A stretch of 53,337 nucleotides of DNA from Methylobacterium indicum. GTDB taxonomy: Bacteria > Pseudomonadota > Alphaproteobacteria > Rhizobiales > Beijerinckiaceae. The stretch spans positions 1 through 53,337 of the forward strand of contig NZ_JTHF01000082.1 of assembly GCF_001043895.1 (NCBI RefSeq), written 5' to 3'. Shown here in pieces: positions 18,064-26,821 of this stretch. The notes beneath the pieces were generated by a model, which saw nothing but the letters and a program-made list of their open reading frames with translations, did not search any database and was not told the DNA's origin. A program made the position numbers and the translations under genes. Numbering within the stretch: position 1 is the stretch's first letter; the number at the start of each line of letters is the position of its first letter.

Positions 18064-18717
18064 TCAGCGCAGCCCGTAGCCGCCCACGCCCGCCTCGACG
18101 GCGACCGACAGGCGGTCGGTGATCGCCCATTCGACCCCGACATGCGCGTCGGGCTGGACCACGACGTCGTCGCGCGAGAACGGCATCGAGACCGGGGTTG
18201 CCCCGGCCCGCAGCGTGCCGTGCACGGCCGCCGCCCCGGCGCGGGCATAGAGCAGCACGTCCGGCGTCAGCAGGGTGCCGACCTTGACCTGCACCGCCCC
18301 GGCGAAGTCGCGGGTGTAGGACAGGCCACCGAAGCCCGGGGTGAGACCGCCGGAGGTCGCCGCCAGGTAGTCGAACCCGCCGGCGATGCCGTAGACGAAG
18401 TCGCCCTCCCGCCACATCCGTCCGCCCTCGAAGCCGATCGTCGGCCCGGCATAGCTGCCGAAACGCCGCGACGACACCGCCTCGAACCCGGTGGAGAACC
18501 GGGCGTAGGAGCCCGACCAGCGCGATTCCTCGCCGAGCCGGTCCTCGAGACCCCGGGGCCAGGCGAAGACGGGCAGGAACCCGAACCCGGCAAGGCCCTG
18601 GGCGGCGGCGGGATCCGGCCGCAGGGCCGCGACGCCCGAGGTCGCGACGCCGAGGGCGGCGCAGAGGACGGAGCAGGCCGCGAGGCGGCGGGGACGGCGA
18701 TCCGCAGGTGCGATCAT
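18064..18717 (-). CDS. Small outer-membrane beta-barrel protein
   Basis: A 217-residue secreted protein of unknown function. Residues 1-40 form a signal peptide: RRPRR, then a hydrophobic run, then AAAQG. The mature part alternates short amphipathic strands rich in Gly and aromatics (YAGPTIGFEGGRMW, DFVYGIAGGFDYLAA, VLLYARAGAAAV, DAHVGVEWAITDRLSVAVEAGVGGYGLR). This fits an eight-strand porin-like barrel such as the Omp25/opacity family. The C-terminus ends in Leu-Arg rather than the usual aromatic residue. It is divergent from the glycosyltransferase operon. Confidence 0.7.
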   Translation of the reverse strand: MIAPADRRPRRLAACSVLCAALGVATSGVAALRPDPAAAQGLAGFGFLPVFAWPRGLEDRLGEESRWSGSYARFSTGFEAVSSRRFGSYAGPTIGFEGGRMWREGDFVYGIAGGFDYLAATSGGLTPGFGGLSYTRDFAGAVQVKVGTLLTPDVLLYARAGAAAVHGTLRAGATPVSMPFSRDDVVVQPDAHVGVEWAITDRLSVAVEAGVGGYGLR

Positions 18718-18847
18718 GCCGGCAGCATAGCCGAGCTCGCTCGGATTCGCACCCGGTCCGTGCGGGCTGCGCGGCGCGGCGGTTTGAACCTGCAAACTTC
18801 GGGAAGCGGCCGACGAGGCCCGGCCTCCCGGTGTCGACAAGGTCGCA

Positions 18848-18863
18848 CCCCAGAGAACTGGGG
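18848..18863. promoter_or_regulatory. Small hairpin upstream of the glycosyltransferase operon
   Basis: CCCCAG (18848-18853) and CTGGGG (18858-18863) form a perfect 6-bp stem with an AGAA loop. It lies 60 bases before the GTG start of the operon and is followed by the AT-richer GAATTAGGTTGTT. It could be an operator or a leader structure; no family is recognised. Confidence 0.35.
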
Positions 18864-18923
18864 TGGGGTATGAATTAGGTTGTTCCGGAGGGCCGGCTTT
18901 GCGGCCCGCCGGAGACCCCGTAC

Positions 18924-20129
18924 GTGACGAATCGAGAGGGGCCGACTCATCGAGAGCAGCCGACCTGCGGCTGCATCCCTGAGCCGGCCGGCCCGCCGCG
19001 CTGCGTCGTCGCCGTGCCGGTCCGCAACGAGGTCGACCGGATCGGCCCCTGCCTGCGGGCACTCGCCGGGCAGGAGGGGGCCGGGGCCTTCGGGATCGTC
19101 CTGTTCCTCAACAACTGCACCGACGGCACGGCGGCGGCCGTCGCGGAACTCGTGGGCCCGCTCGGCCTGCCCTTGCGGGTGATCGCGCGCGACTGGCCCG
19201 GGGCCCAGGCCGGCTGGGCCCGGCGCGAGGCGATGGAGGCGGCCGCCGCCTGGCTCGACGAGGGGGCGTCCGAGGGCGTGATCCTGACCACCGACGCGGA
19301 CAGCCGGGTGCCGCCGGATTGGATCGCCCGCAACCTCGCGGCGCTGGCGCGGGGGGCCGACGCGGTCGCCGGCCGGATCGCCCTCGACGAGGCCGAGGCC
19401 GCGCGGCTGCCGGATGCCCTCCATGCCCGCGGGCGGCGCGAAGGCGCCTACGAGGCCTTGCTCGTCGCCCTCGAAGCCCGCATCGATCCGCTGCCGCACG
19501 ATCCCGCGCCGCGCCACGCCACCCGCTCCGGCGCGTCGCTCGCCGTGAGCCTGTCGGCCTATCGCGCCGCCGGCGGCCTGCCGGCGCTCCCGCTCGGGGA
19601 GGACCGCGCCTTCGTCGCGGCCCTGCTGGCGATCGATGCCCGGGTGCGCCACGACCCCGGCATCGTCGTCGTCACCTCGGGCCGGCTCGACGGCCGCGCC
19701 CCCGGAGGCGCGGCCGACACGATGCGGCTGCGCTGCGAGGCGCCGCAGAGCCCGTGCGACCCGCGCCTCGAACCCTTGGGCCGGGCGCTGTTCCGCTACG
19801 CCTGGGCGCGCCGGCTGCGGCGCCTGCACGGGGCCGGGCGCCTCGGCCGCACCCGGCTCTGGGCGCCGTGGCTGCGGATCGCGCCGGCGGAAGCCCGCCG
19901 CATCGCCGCCCTGCCGGCCTTCGGCGCCGCGCTTCCCGCGATCGAGGCGGCGAGCCCGCTCCTCGCCCGCCGGCCCCTGCGCCCGGACGCGCTGCCCCGG
20001 CGGATCGCCGCGGCGCGCCTCGTCCTCGCCGGGTTGCGGCACGGGACCGACGTTTTGCGCCGCCTGAGATCCGTCCGGCGCGGCTGCCCGGTGCTCGGCC
20101 GGGCCTCGGGGGAGGCGGGCAATGCCTGA
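18924..20129 (+). CDS. Family 2-like glycosyltransferase
   Basis: A 401-residue GT-A-fold enzyme expected to move a sugar from a nucleotide-sugar donor. Visible features are the N-terminal VVAVPVRNEVDRIGPCL (residues 28-44), LFLNNCTDGT and the metal-binding DxD in TTDADSRVPPDW near 125. The acceptor-side C-terminal half is Arg- and Ala-rich. There is no transmembrane segment, so it is probably cytoplasmic or peripheral. It starts at a GTG with GGAG nine bases upstream. It is first of four packed genes and overlaps the next by eight bases. The sugar donor and acceptor are unknown. Confidence 0.85.
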   Translation: MTNREGPTHREQPTCGCIPEPAGPPRCVVAVPVRNEVDRIGPCLRALAGQEGAGAFGIVLFLNNCTDGTAAAVAELVGPLGLPLRVIARDWPGAQAGWARREAMEAAAAWLDEGASEGVILTTDADSRVPPDWIARNLAALARGADAVAGRIALDEAEAARLPDALHARGRREGAYEALLVALEARIDPLPHDPAPRHATRSGASLAVSLSAYRAAGGLPALPLGEDRAFVAALLAIDARVRHDPGIVVVTSGRLDGRAPGGAADTMRLRCEAPQSPCDPRLEPLGRALFRYAWARRLRRLHGAGRLGRTRLWAPWLRIAPAEARRIAALPAFGAALPAIEAASPLLARRPLRPDALPRRIAAARLVLAGLRHGTDVLRRLRSVRRGCPVLGRASGEAGNA

Positions 20130-21267
20130 TCCGATCGACCGCGGCCGGGACCGCGAGCCCGCCCGCGCGGTCGCCGCCGCGCGCCGGATCGCGTCCCTGT
20201 CCGCCGGCCGGGCCGACGCGCAGGACCGCGACGACGGCTTCCCGGCCGCCGACATCCTCGACCTCGCCCGGCTCGGCCTCCTCGCCGCGCCGGTGCCGGC
20301 GGAGGAGGGCGGCGACGGCCTCGGCGGCGAGCCGGGGGCGGCCGACCTCGCCGAGGTCCTGCGGCTCGTCGGCTCGGGCAGCCTGGCGCTCGGCCGGCTC
20401 TACGAGGGCCACGTCAACGCCCTCGACCTCGTCCTGCGCTATGCCGCCCCGGCGGAGCGCCGCGCCCTCCTGGCGGATGCCGTGAGCGGGCATCTGTTCG
20501 GGGTCTGGAACACCGAGCCGCCGACGGGCGGCCTCGTCCTTGACGAGGACGGGTCCCTGCGCGGCCGCAAGACCTTCGCGTCCGGGGCCGGCCGGGTCAC
20601 CCGCGCCCTCGTGACGGCGCGCCGCCCGGGGAGGACGGAGCCCGAGATGCTCGTCGTCGCCCTCGATCCCGGCACGCGGGCCGACCTCTCGGCCTGGCGC
20701 GCGCAAGGCATGCGGGCCTCGGCCACCGGCACCGTCGACCTCACCGGCCTTGCCCCCCTCGCCCGCCTCGGGGAGCCGGACGACTACCACCGCGAGCCGC
20801 ATTTCTCCGGCGGCGCCTGGCGCTTCGCGGCGGTGCAGCTCGGAGGCATCGAGGCGGTGTTCGAGGCCTGGCGCGGCCACCTCGCCCGGACCGGGCGCGG
20901 CGCCGACCCCCACCAGCTCGCCCGCCTCGGCGAGGGCGCCATCGCGCTCGAAGGCGCCCGGCTCTTCGTCGCCCGGGCCGCCGGCCTCGTCGCGGACGAG
21001 ACCCTGGCTCCCGAGCGCATCGTCGCCTTCGTGGGCCTGACCCGGCTCGCGGTCGAGCGGGCGGGGCTCGAGGTGCTGGGCCTCGCCCAGCGCTCGGTCG
21101 GCCTGCAGGGGTTCCTGAGCGGTCACCCGCTCGAGCGCCTGTCGCGGGACCTCGCGACCTATCTGCGCCAGCCCGCCCCCGACCGGGCGCTCACCGCCGC
21201 CGCCGCCACGATCCTGGCCGCCGGAGAGCCGGCCGACCGGCTCTGGGTCCCGGGAGGCGCGGGCTGA
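20122..21267 (+). CDS. Acyl-CoA dehydrogenase-like flavoprotein
   Basis: A 381-residue protein of the acyl-CoA dehydrogenase superfamily. The FAD-side motif appears as WNTEPPTGG near residue 130, followed by GRKTFASGAGRVT, and the C-terminal helical domain carries QLGGIEAVFEAW and RSVGLQGFLSGHPLERLSRD. It is divergent from fatty-acid beta-oxidation enzymes, and I cannot place the catalytic Glu, so desaturation of a CoA-bound substrate is not assured. Its position between a glycosyltransferase and a deacetylase argues for a biosynthetic role, perhaps on an acylated sugar or a carrier-bound acyl chain. It overlaps the gene before by 8 bases and the gene after by one (TGATG). Confidence 0.8.
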   Translation: MPDPIDRGRDREPARAVAAARRIASLSAGRADAQDRDDGFPAADILDLARLGLLAAPVPAEEGGDGLGGEPGAADLAEVLRLVGSGSLALGRLYEGHVNALDLVLRYAAPAERRALLADAVSGHLFGVWNTEPPTGGLVLDEDGSLRGRKTFASGAGRVTRALVTARRPGRTEPEMLVVALDPGTRADLSAWRAQGMRASATGTVDLTGLAPLARLGEPDDYHREPHFSGGAWRFAAVQLGGIEAVFEAWRGHLARTGRGADPHQLARLGEGAIALEGARLFVARAAGLVADETLAPERIVAFVGLTRLAVERAGLEVLGLAQRSVGLQGFLSGHPLERLSRDLATYLRQPAPDRALTAAAATILAAGEPADRLWVPGGAG

Positions 21268-22004
21268 TGCGGGCCGACGCCTTCCTCGCCGCCGCGGCGG
21301 CGCTGCCGCTTCGCGACCTGCGGGAGATCGTGCCGCGCGGCGGGATCGTCGTGGTGGCGCCCCATCCCGACGACGAGAGCCTCGGCTGCGGCGCGCTCAT
21401 CGCCGAGGCCTGCCTTCGCGGGATCCCGCTCCGCCTCGTCGTGGTGAGCGACGGGACCGGCTCGCACCCGACCTCGCCGAGCCACCCGCCCGAGCGGCTG
21501 CGGGCCCTGCGCGAGGCCGAGACCCTGGCGGCGGCGGCCTGCCTCGGCCTGCCCGCCGCCCACGTCGCCTTCCTGCGCCTGCCCGACCGGTTCGTGCCGG
21601 CAGAAGGCCCGCGGGCCGAGGCGGCGGCCGAGGCGATCGCCGCCGCGGCCCGGGATTGCGGGGCGGGCGCCCTGTTCGTGACCTGGGCGCACGACCCGCA
21701 TGGCGACCACCGGGCGAGTGCGGCCCTCGCCCGCACGGCGCGGGATCGTTTGGGGGACGTGCGGCTCTACGCCTACCCGGTCTGGGGCTGGACGCTGCCA
21801 CCGGAGACGGAGGTCGGTCCGCCGCCCCGGGGCGCGCGCCTCGCCGTCGCCCCGCACCGCGACGCCAAGGCGGCGGCCATCGCCGCCCACCGCTCGCAGA
21901 CCACCACCCTGATCGCCGACGACCCGCAGGGATTCCGCCTGGAACCGGCGATGATCGCCCGCTTCCTCCGGGAGGACGAGATCGTCCTCGCGGTCGATCC
22001 GTGA
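21267..22004 (+). CDS. PIG-L (LmbE) family deacetylase
   Basis: A 245-residue zinc deacetylase. The family motif AHPDDE appears as APHPDDESLGCG near residues 31-42, and a second zinc-binding segment is HDPHGDHRA near 138. Relatives remove acetyl groups from N-acetylglucosamine-type sugars in GPI, mycothiol, bacillithiol and antibiotic pathways. The substrate here is probably the glycoconjugate made by the preceding glycosyltransferase; this is inference. Its ATG overlaps the previous stop, and its stop region supplies the ribosome-binding site of the next gene. Confidence 0.92.
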   Translation: MRADAFLAAAAALPLRDLREIVPRGGIVVVAPHPDDESLGCGALIAEACLRGIPLRLVVVSDGTGSHPTSPSHPPERLRALREAETLAAAACLGLPAAHVAFLRLPDRFVPAEGPRAEAAAEAIAAAARDCGAGALFVTWAHDPHGDHRASAALARTARDRLGDVRLYAYPVWGWTLPPETEVGPPPRGARLAVAPHRDAKAAAIAAHRSQTTTLIADDPQGFRLEPAMIARFLREDEIVLAVDP

Positions 22005-22015
22005 GGACCCGTTCG

Positions 22016-22606
22016 ATGACCCGCTACGCGACCTCGCTGCCGCCGGACTACTTCGACGCCCGCTACGCCGCCGATCCCGATCCGTGGAACTTCGCCGAAA
22101 GCCCCTACGAGCGCGACAAGTACGCCGCCACCCTCGCGGCCCTGCCGCGGGCGCGCTACGCCTCGGCCCTGGAGGTCGGCTGCTCGATCGGGGTGCTGAC
22201 CGCGGCCCTCGCCTCCCGGTGCGATACCCTCATGGCCCTCGACGTGGCCGAGGCCGCCCTGGCCCAGACCCGGGCGCGCTGCGGCGACCGGCCGGGCTTG
22301 CGCCTGATGCGGGCCCGGATCCCGGAGGAGTGGCCGGAGGGGCGCTTCGACCTGATCCTCCTGTCGGAGGTCGTCTACTACCTCGATGCCGGCGACGTCG
22401 CCCGCCTCGTCGCCCGGGTCCGGGCGAGCCTGCACCCGGACGGCGACGTCGTGCTGGTGCACTGGACCGGCGAGACCCACTACCCGCTCACCGGCGACGA
22501 GGCCGCCGACCTGTTCATCCGCGAGACCCGCGGCCACCTCGCCCTCGATCGGCAGGTCCGCACGGCGGATTACCGCCTCGACGTGCTGCGCGGCCGCGGG
22601 GGGTGA
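22016..22606 (+). CDS. NodS-like SAM-dependent methyltransferase
   Basis: A 196-residue class I methyltransferase. It opens with PDYFDARYAADPDPWNFAESPYERDKY, the pattern of NodS-like methyltransferases, then the SAM-binding ALEVGCSIGVLT near residue 50, the acidic strand end MALDVAE and LILLSEVVYYL. NodS methylates the free amino group that a deacetylase exposes on Nod-factor sugar. A similar order of events, deacetylation by the PIG-L enzyme then N-methylation, is plausible here but unproven. The start follows GAGG by nine bases, 11 bases after the deacetylase stop. It is last in the operon and convergent with the catalase-like gene. Confidence 0.88.
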   Translation: MTRYATSLPPDYFDARYAADPDPWNFAESPYERDKYAATLAALPRARYASALEVGCSIGVLTAALASRCDTLMALDVAEAALAQTRARCGDRPGLRLMRARIPEEWPEGRFDLILLSEVVYYLDAGDVARLVARVRASLHPDGDVVLVHWTGETHYPLTGDEAADLFIRETRGHLALDRQVRTADYRLDVLRGRGG

Positions 22607-22610
22607 TCCC

Positions 22611-23591
22611 TCAGTTCGAGCGGCGCGACAGCGACACCGCGTAGGCCGGCGAGCGGATCGCGAACATCGGGTCGTCGGCCGGGCCGGCGATGCCGTCGGG
22701 CAGGTCGACCACGGGATCGAAGGTGGCGGCGTCGCAGGTGGCGTCGGGCTCGATTCCCGTGATCGCCAGGGCGCCGAGGCTGCGGGTCTGGCGCTCCTCC
22801 TCCGGCCAGGTCGCGGTGACGTCCGCGGTCGGGTCGCCGGACTTGGCCAGGATCGCCACGAGGTCGAACCGCGCCGGGCCTCGCGCCAGCCGCTCCTTCA
22901 ACTCGTCGGCGTAGAACGAATCGGGCTTGGTCTTCAGCTCCTCGTCGGAGAGGCCGGCCTTGTCGGCGGCGACGAACTTCAGCTTCGCGACGGTCTTGTC
23001 GCCCTTGGCGTTCGTCAGCGTGTAGGCGTGGACCGCCCAGTAATCGGTGCCCGCGAAGCTCGCCGGCACCGGCCGGGCGTTGAGCCACGCCGCCTGGCGG
23101 CCAGTCTCGGGGTTCTGCGCCGCGAAGGCCTTGATCCTGTCGGCATCCGGCTTGCCGTCCGGCCCCGGCACCCGGACCTTCAGGAATTCCTCCAGCTGCG
23201 CCGGCGTCTTGGTCGAGAAGACCGGGGCGGAGATGATCACGAAGGTCATGTCGCCGCCCGGGTCCGCCATCCGCATCGCGAAGCCGCGGGTCGTGGCCTT
23301 CGTCTTGTCCGAGATCTTCGGATTGCCGCCGCCCATCGAGAAGCGGGCGGTGACCGGCACGGTCTTCGTGAATTGGGGCGCCTTGGACAGGGAGGCGGCG
23401 TCGGCGGCCGGCGTGAAGGTGCCCTTCAGGCAGATGCCCTTGGCCCCGCTCGCCCGCACGCCCTTGTGGTTGCCGCTGACCGCGAATTGCAGGCCGACGA
23501 TGGCGGCGGGATCGGCCTCCTCCGCGTGCACGGGAGCGGCGAGGGCGGCGAGCGCGGCGGCGCCGGCCAGGAGCGCGGAAGATCGGATCAT
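22611..23591 (-). CDS. Periplasmic catalase-fold protein (SrpA-like) lacking the distal His
   Basis: A 326-residue protein with a clear signal peptide (residues 1-23, ending PVHA). It belongs to the short catalase-related peroxidase family: GNHKGVRASGAKGICLKGTF, FSMGGGNP, TRGFAMRMADPGGDMTF, and the C-terminal DDPMFAIRSPAYAVSLSRR with the probable haem-ligand Tyr317. In relatives I recall, the first segment reads H-x-G-x-R-x-x-H-A-K-G, where the second His is the distal catalytic residue. Here that place is Gly49 (codon GGG). The protein may bind haem without normal peroxidase activity. It stands alone, convergent with the methyltransferase gene by four bases. Confidence 0.85.
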   Translation of the reverse strand: MIRSSALLAGAAALAALAAPVHAEEADPAAIVGLQFAVSGNHKGVRASGAKGICLKGTFTPAADAASLSKAPQFTKTVPVTARFSMGGGNPKISDKTKATTRGFAMRMADPGGDMTFVIISAPVFSTKTPAQLEEFLKVRVPGPDGKPDADRIKAFAAQNPETGRQAAWLNARPVPASFAGTDYWAVHAYTLTNAKGDKTVAKLKFVAADKAGLSDEELKTKPDSFYADELKERLARGPARFDLVAILAKSGDPTADVTATWPEEERQTRSLGALAITGIEPDATCDAATFDPVVDLPDGIAGPADDPMFAIRSPAYAVSLSRRSN

Positions 23592-23778
23592 GACGGCGTT
23601 TCCCCAGGATTCTGCGGCGGCAGAATGAATTGGGCGCAACTTGTTGGCAAGTCTGTTTCTGGCGTGTTGCCGATGCTCTCTGCCAAAGGGGCACGCCGGA
23701 GGGGCGGAATCGCGCGGGACCGGCCGCCGGACGGACTGCGTTCGACTGAGTTATTTCGCCTGAACGCTGCGCCGCAGG

Positions 23779-24738
23779 TCACCCGGAGCGGACATCCGAC
23801 GAAGCACCTGCGGCGCGTGCGGTACGATCCGAGACGTTTCTGACGGCCGCCCTCAATCTCGGCGTCGCATGGTCGACGAAGGCGCGCAGGGCCGCGTTCC
23901 GCCGCGGAATCGCATGGAAGACCAGGTGGATCGGCAGCGGCTCGGGCTCGAAGTCGCACAGGAGCGCCGTCAGGCGGCCGGCTTCGATGTGCTCGACCGC
24001 CTGATAGGCCATGGCGCGGCAGACGCCTTGACCGCGGATCGCGGCATCGATGGCGGCGCCTGCGCCGTTGAGTGCGATGCGGGGCTGGACGGCCATCGAG
24101 AGCCGGCGTTCGCGGGCCGAGGTGCGATCGATGAAATGCCACTGCTCGCGGGCGGCGCCGTCCTCCGTGCCGATGCAGCGGTGATGCTGCAGGGCGCCCG
24201 GATCCGGCGGTATCCCCGCATGGGCAAGATAGTCCGGTGCCGCGCATACCAGCCTGCGCATCTCGCCGAGCCTGACGGCGATCATGCCCGAGGCGGGGAG
24301 CGGCGCGAGCCGGACCGCGACGTCGACGCCTTCCTCGACCAGGCTCACCACGCGGTTCAGCAGGAGCATGCGCAGGCTGACGTCGGGGTGCTCGTCGAGG
24401 AACGTCTCGACGACGGGCATCAGGACGGAGCGGCCGAACAGCTCCGGCGCGGTCAGGGTGATCCGGCCCGCGACCCGGTCGCCCGCCGCATCGCCACCAT
24501 CCGCTTCGGCGAGCTCGGCCAGGATGCTGCGATAGACGGCGACCTGATGCTCGCCGCGTTCCGTCAATCGCAGCGCCCGGGTCGAGCGGTGCAGCAGACG
24601 CTCGCCCAGGCGCTCCTCCAGCATCGCCACCGCCCGGGTGACGGTCGCCGGTGAGTGGCCGAGCTTTCGCCCCGCGGCGGCGAGCGAGCCGGTCTCGACG
24701 ACGGCGGCGAACACCGCCATCGCATCGAGCCGATCCAT
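23779..24738 (-). CDS. LysR-family regulator
   Basis: A 319-residue LysR-type regulator of the DhcR/CrgA-like branch. The winged helix occupies residues 1-60 (MAVFAAVVETGSLAAAGRKLGHSPATVTRAVAMLEERLG), followed by a periplasmic-binding-like effector domain (RITLTAPELFGRSVLMPVV, VDVAVRLAPLP). It is divergent from an alpha/beta hydrolase, which is the likely target. The ATG at 24738 gives the standard LysR N-terminus. The effector is unknown. Confidence 0.92.
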   Translation of the reverse strand: MDRLDAMAVFAAVVETGSLAAAGRKLGHSPATVTRAVAMLEERLGERLLHRSTRALRLTERGEHQVAVYRSILAELAEADGGDAAGDRVAGRITLTAPELFGRSVLMPVVETFLDEHPDVSLRMLLLNRVVSLVEEGVDVAVRLAPLPASGMIAVRLGEMRRLVCAAPDYLAHAGIPPDPGALQHHRCIGTEDGAAREQWHFIDRTSARERRLSMAVQPRIALNGAGAAIDAAIRGQGVCRAMAYQAVEHIEAGRLTALLCDFEPEPLPIHLVFHAIPRRNAALRAFVDHATPRLRAAVRNVSDRTARAAGASSDVRSG

Positions 24739-24781
24739 CGTTTCATGTCCTGAAATCGTAGCTTGCGATGGGGCGATCTTA

Positions 24782-24796
24782 TTGCATCTGCAGCAA
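24782..24796. promoter_or_regulatory. Possible LysR box
   Basis: TTGCATCTGCAGCAA is an interrupted inverted repeat (TTGC ... GCAA) that contains a T-N11-A arrangement, the generic LysR-type binding pattern. It lies between the divergent lysR and hydrolase genes, about 44 bases before the regulator start. A single weak match, so tentative. Confidence 0.4.
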
Positions 24797-24992
24797 GGTG
24801 CTAGATCCCCTTCGTCCAGCGGCGCGGAGCCGCGGGGATCATGACGACGCCACGAGACGGCCAGGCGCGACGCACGCGTCTCAGGAGCGCTCGGACCGGG
24901 CGGGACCGTGATGCGTCTCGCCGCGACGGTCCGTGGAGGCAGCGCCGCATGAGCCTCGTCCGCACGCTCCCTCCCCATCGGAGAACGGCACT

Positions 24993-25880
24993 ATGACGGT
25001 CGGCTACGGCACCAAGCAAGTCGGCGATGTTGGCGTCTTCTACCGGGAGGCGGGTCCGCGCGATGCGCCGGTCCTCCTCCTGCTGCACGGCTTCCCGACC
25101 GCCTCGCACATGTTCCGCGATCTGATCCCACTCCTGGCCGATCGCTACCGCGTCATCGCCCCCGATCTCCCGGGCTTCGGCAACACGACGTCGCCCGGGC
25201 GCGATGCCTTCGATTACAGCTTCGATCGTCTTGCCGGGGTGATCGAAGGCTTCGTCGAGGCCATGGGACTGACTCGCTACGCGCTGTACATCTTCGACTA
25301 CGGCGCCCCCACCGGACTCCGGCTCGCCATGCGTCATCCCGAGCGGGTGACGGCCATCGTCTCCCAGAACGGCAACGCCTACCTCGAGGGGCTCAGCCGG
25401 GAATGGGAGCCGTGGCAGGCCTATTGGCGCGACCCGAGCCCGGGGAACCGCGAGGCCTGCCGCGCAGCGCTCACCGACGAGGCGATCCATGTGCAGTACG
25501 CGCACGGCGCGCCGGCCGGCCGCCTATCCCCCGACGGGATGGTGCTGGACATGCACTACATGCATCGTCCGGGAGCCCGGGAGATCCAGCTCGATCTGAT
25601 CCTCAGCTACCGTACGAACGTGGCACTCTACCCGCAATTCCAGGCCTACTTCCGCGAGCATCGGCCGCCGCTGCTGGCGGTATGGGGGAAAAACGATCCC
25701 TTCTTCATCCCGCCCGGGGCGGAGGCCTACCGACGCGATCTCCCCGAGGCCGAGATCCATTTCCTCGACACGGGACACTTCGCCCTGGAGACGCACGCCG
25801 CCGAGATCGCACACCTGATGGGCGATTTCCTGGGTCGACATCTCGAGAGAGACGAGAGGGGGTTTTCGACGACGGACTGA
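24993..25880 (+). CDS. Alpha/beta hydrolase with Asp nucleophile
   Basis: A 295-residue cytoplasmic alpha/beta-hydrolase. The oxyanion HGFP motif is at about residues 31-34. The nucleophile elbow reads IFDYGAP rather than G-x-S-x-G, so Asp is the predicted nucleophile, as in haloalkane dehalogenases and epoxide hydrolases. The catalytic acid is probably in GKNDPFF and the His in DTGHFALE. A large cap domain lies between about 140 and 215. This suggests epoxide or organohalide hydrolysis; the substrate is not known. The start at 24993 has CGGAG upstream, and an in-frame ATG at 24933 lacks one. It is divergent from the LysR gene. Confidence 0.85.
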   Translation: MTVGYGTKQVGDVGVFYREAGPRDAPVLLLLHGFPTASHMFRDLIPLLADRYRVIAPDLPGFGNTTSPGRDAFDYSFDRLAGVIEGFVEAMGLTRYALYIFDYGAPTGLRLAMRHPERVTAIVSQNGNAYLEGLSREWEPWQAYWRDPSPGNREACRAALTDEAIHVQYAHGAPAGRLSPDGMVLDMHYMHRPGAREIQLDLILSYRTNVALYPQFQAYFREHRPPLLAVWGKNDPFFIPPGAEAYRRDLPEAEIHFLDTGHFALETHAAEIAHLMGDFLGRHLERDERGFSTTD

Positions 25881-26155
25881 CGGGTCCTTCGAAGCAAAGT
25901 CGGCAAAAATCGAAGGCCGGGGGCATTGCCCGGCGGCAAGGCGATCGGGCCCGGCGCCACGATCGCACGCCGTCGAGGCCCGCTTTGTCGACACCGCGAG
26001 CCGAAGCGGGCCGACGGCTTTCCACCGCGGCGGCCTTTCCGCGGGATCGCGCGCGGGCCCCGGCACGACGACGTCGGGCGTTCACGTCGGGCGTTCACCG
26101 CCCCGGGCGCTCCGCGGCGCCCGCGCGCGAACGCCCCCCACGGGACGGCGAGGCG

Positions 26156-26821
26156 CTACCGCCCCGCCCCCACCGTCACCTCGCCGGCCCGGCAGTTCTG
26201 GCGCGCCACCTCGGGGCAGGCGGCAAAGCCGCGCAGATCCTTGGTGAAGCAGATCCGCACCTCCTGGAGCTGCCCGGACCGGCACGTCACCGACATCATG
26301 TCCGGGCGCAGGCCCGGATTGGCGGCAACGAACTGGCGGGCGATGTCGATCGGCGCGGCGCGCAGATCCTCCTTGGGGCTCGCGAGCGCGGCGGGGATCG
26401 TCACCGCGTCGCGGGCCTTGGCGGTCGCGCGGAAATAGGCGGCGGGGTCGAGGCCCGAGCAGGTGCCGTGCTGGCGCCATTCGTGGCGGGCCAGGCCCTC
26501 GCTCGGGAAGACGCCCTCGGCCTCCTGCAGCGCCGGGCGGCTCGGGCTGCGGGAGAAGGCGCCGCACTCGCTCGGGAAGCCGCGGTCGTATTGCGGCCAC
26601 AGACCGTGGACCACGAAGCCGGGGTTGCGGCCGGTCTCGCACTGGCGGTCGTTGCGCCGCTCGCCGGTGAGCGCGCAATAGGTCGGCGACCACGACAGGG
26701 CGAGGACGTAGAAGTCGAACACGCCGGGCTCGCCGCCCCCGCGCCCCTGCGCGGCGGCCGGGCCGGCGGCGAGCGACCCCGCGACGCTCGCCGCGAGGAG
26801 GAGGGCGGCCAGCGCGCGCAT
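26156..26821 (-). CDS. Secreted ribonuclease T2
   Basis: A 221-residue exported endoribonuclease that cleaves RNA through a 2',3'-cyclic phosphate. A signal peptide spans residues 1-25 (ending AAAQG). Both catalytic conserved blocks are intact: HGLWPQY (CAS I, about 72-78) and HEWRQHGTC (CAS II, about 112-120). ALSWSPTYC and further cysteines suggest disulfides, so it is periplasmic or extracellular. Its ATG overlaps by one base the stop of an upstream small secreted protein gene, so the two are translationally coupled. Likely roles are RNA scavenging or competition. Confidence 0.93.
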   Translation of the reverse strand: MRALAALLLAASVAGSLAAGPAAAQGRGGGEPGVFDFYVLALSWSPTYCALTGERRNDRQCETGRNPGFVVHGLWPQYDRGFPSECGAFSRSPSRPALQEAEGVFPSEGLARHEWRQHGTCSGLDPAAYFRATAKARDAVTIPAALASPKEDLRAAPIDIARQFVAANPGLRPDMMSVTCRSGQLQEVRICFTKDLRGFAACPEVARQNCRAGEVTVGAGR

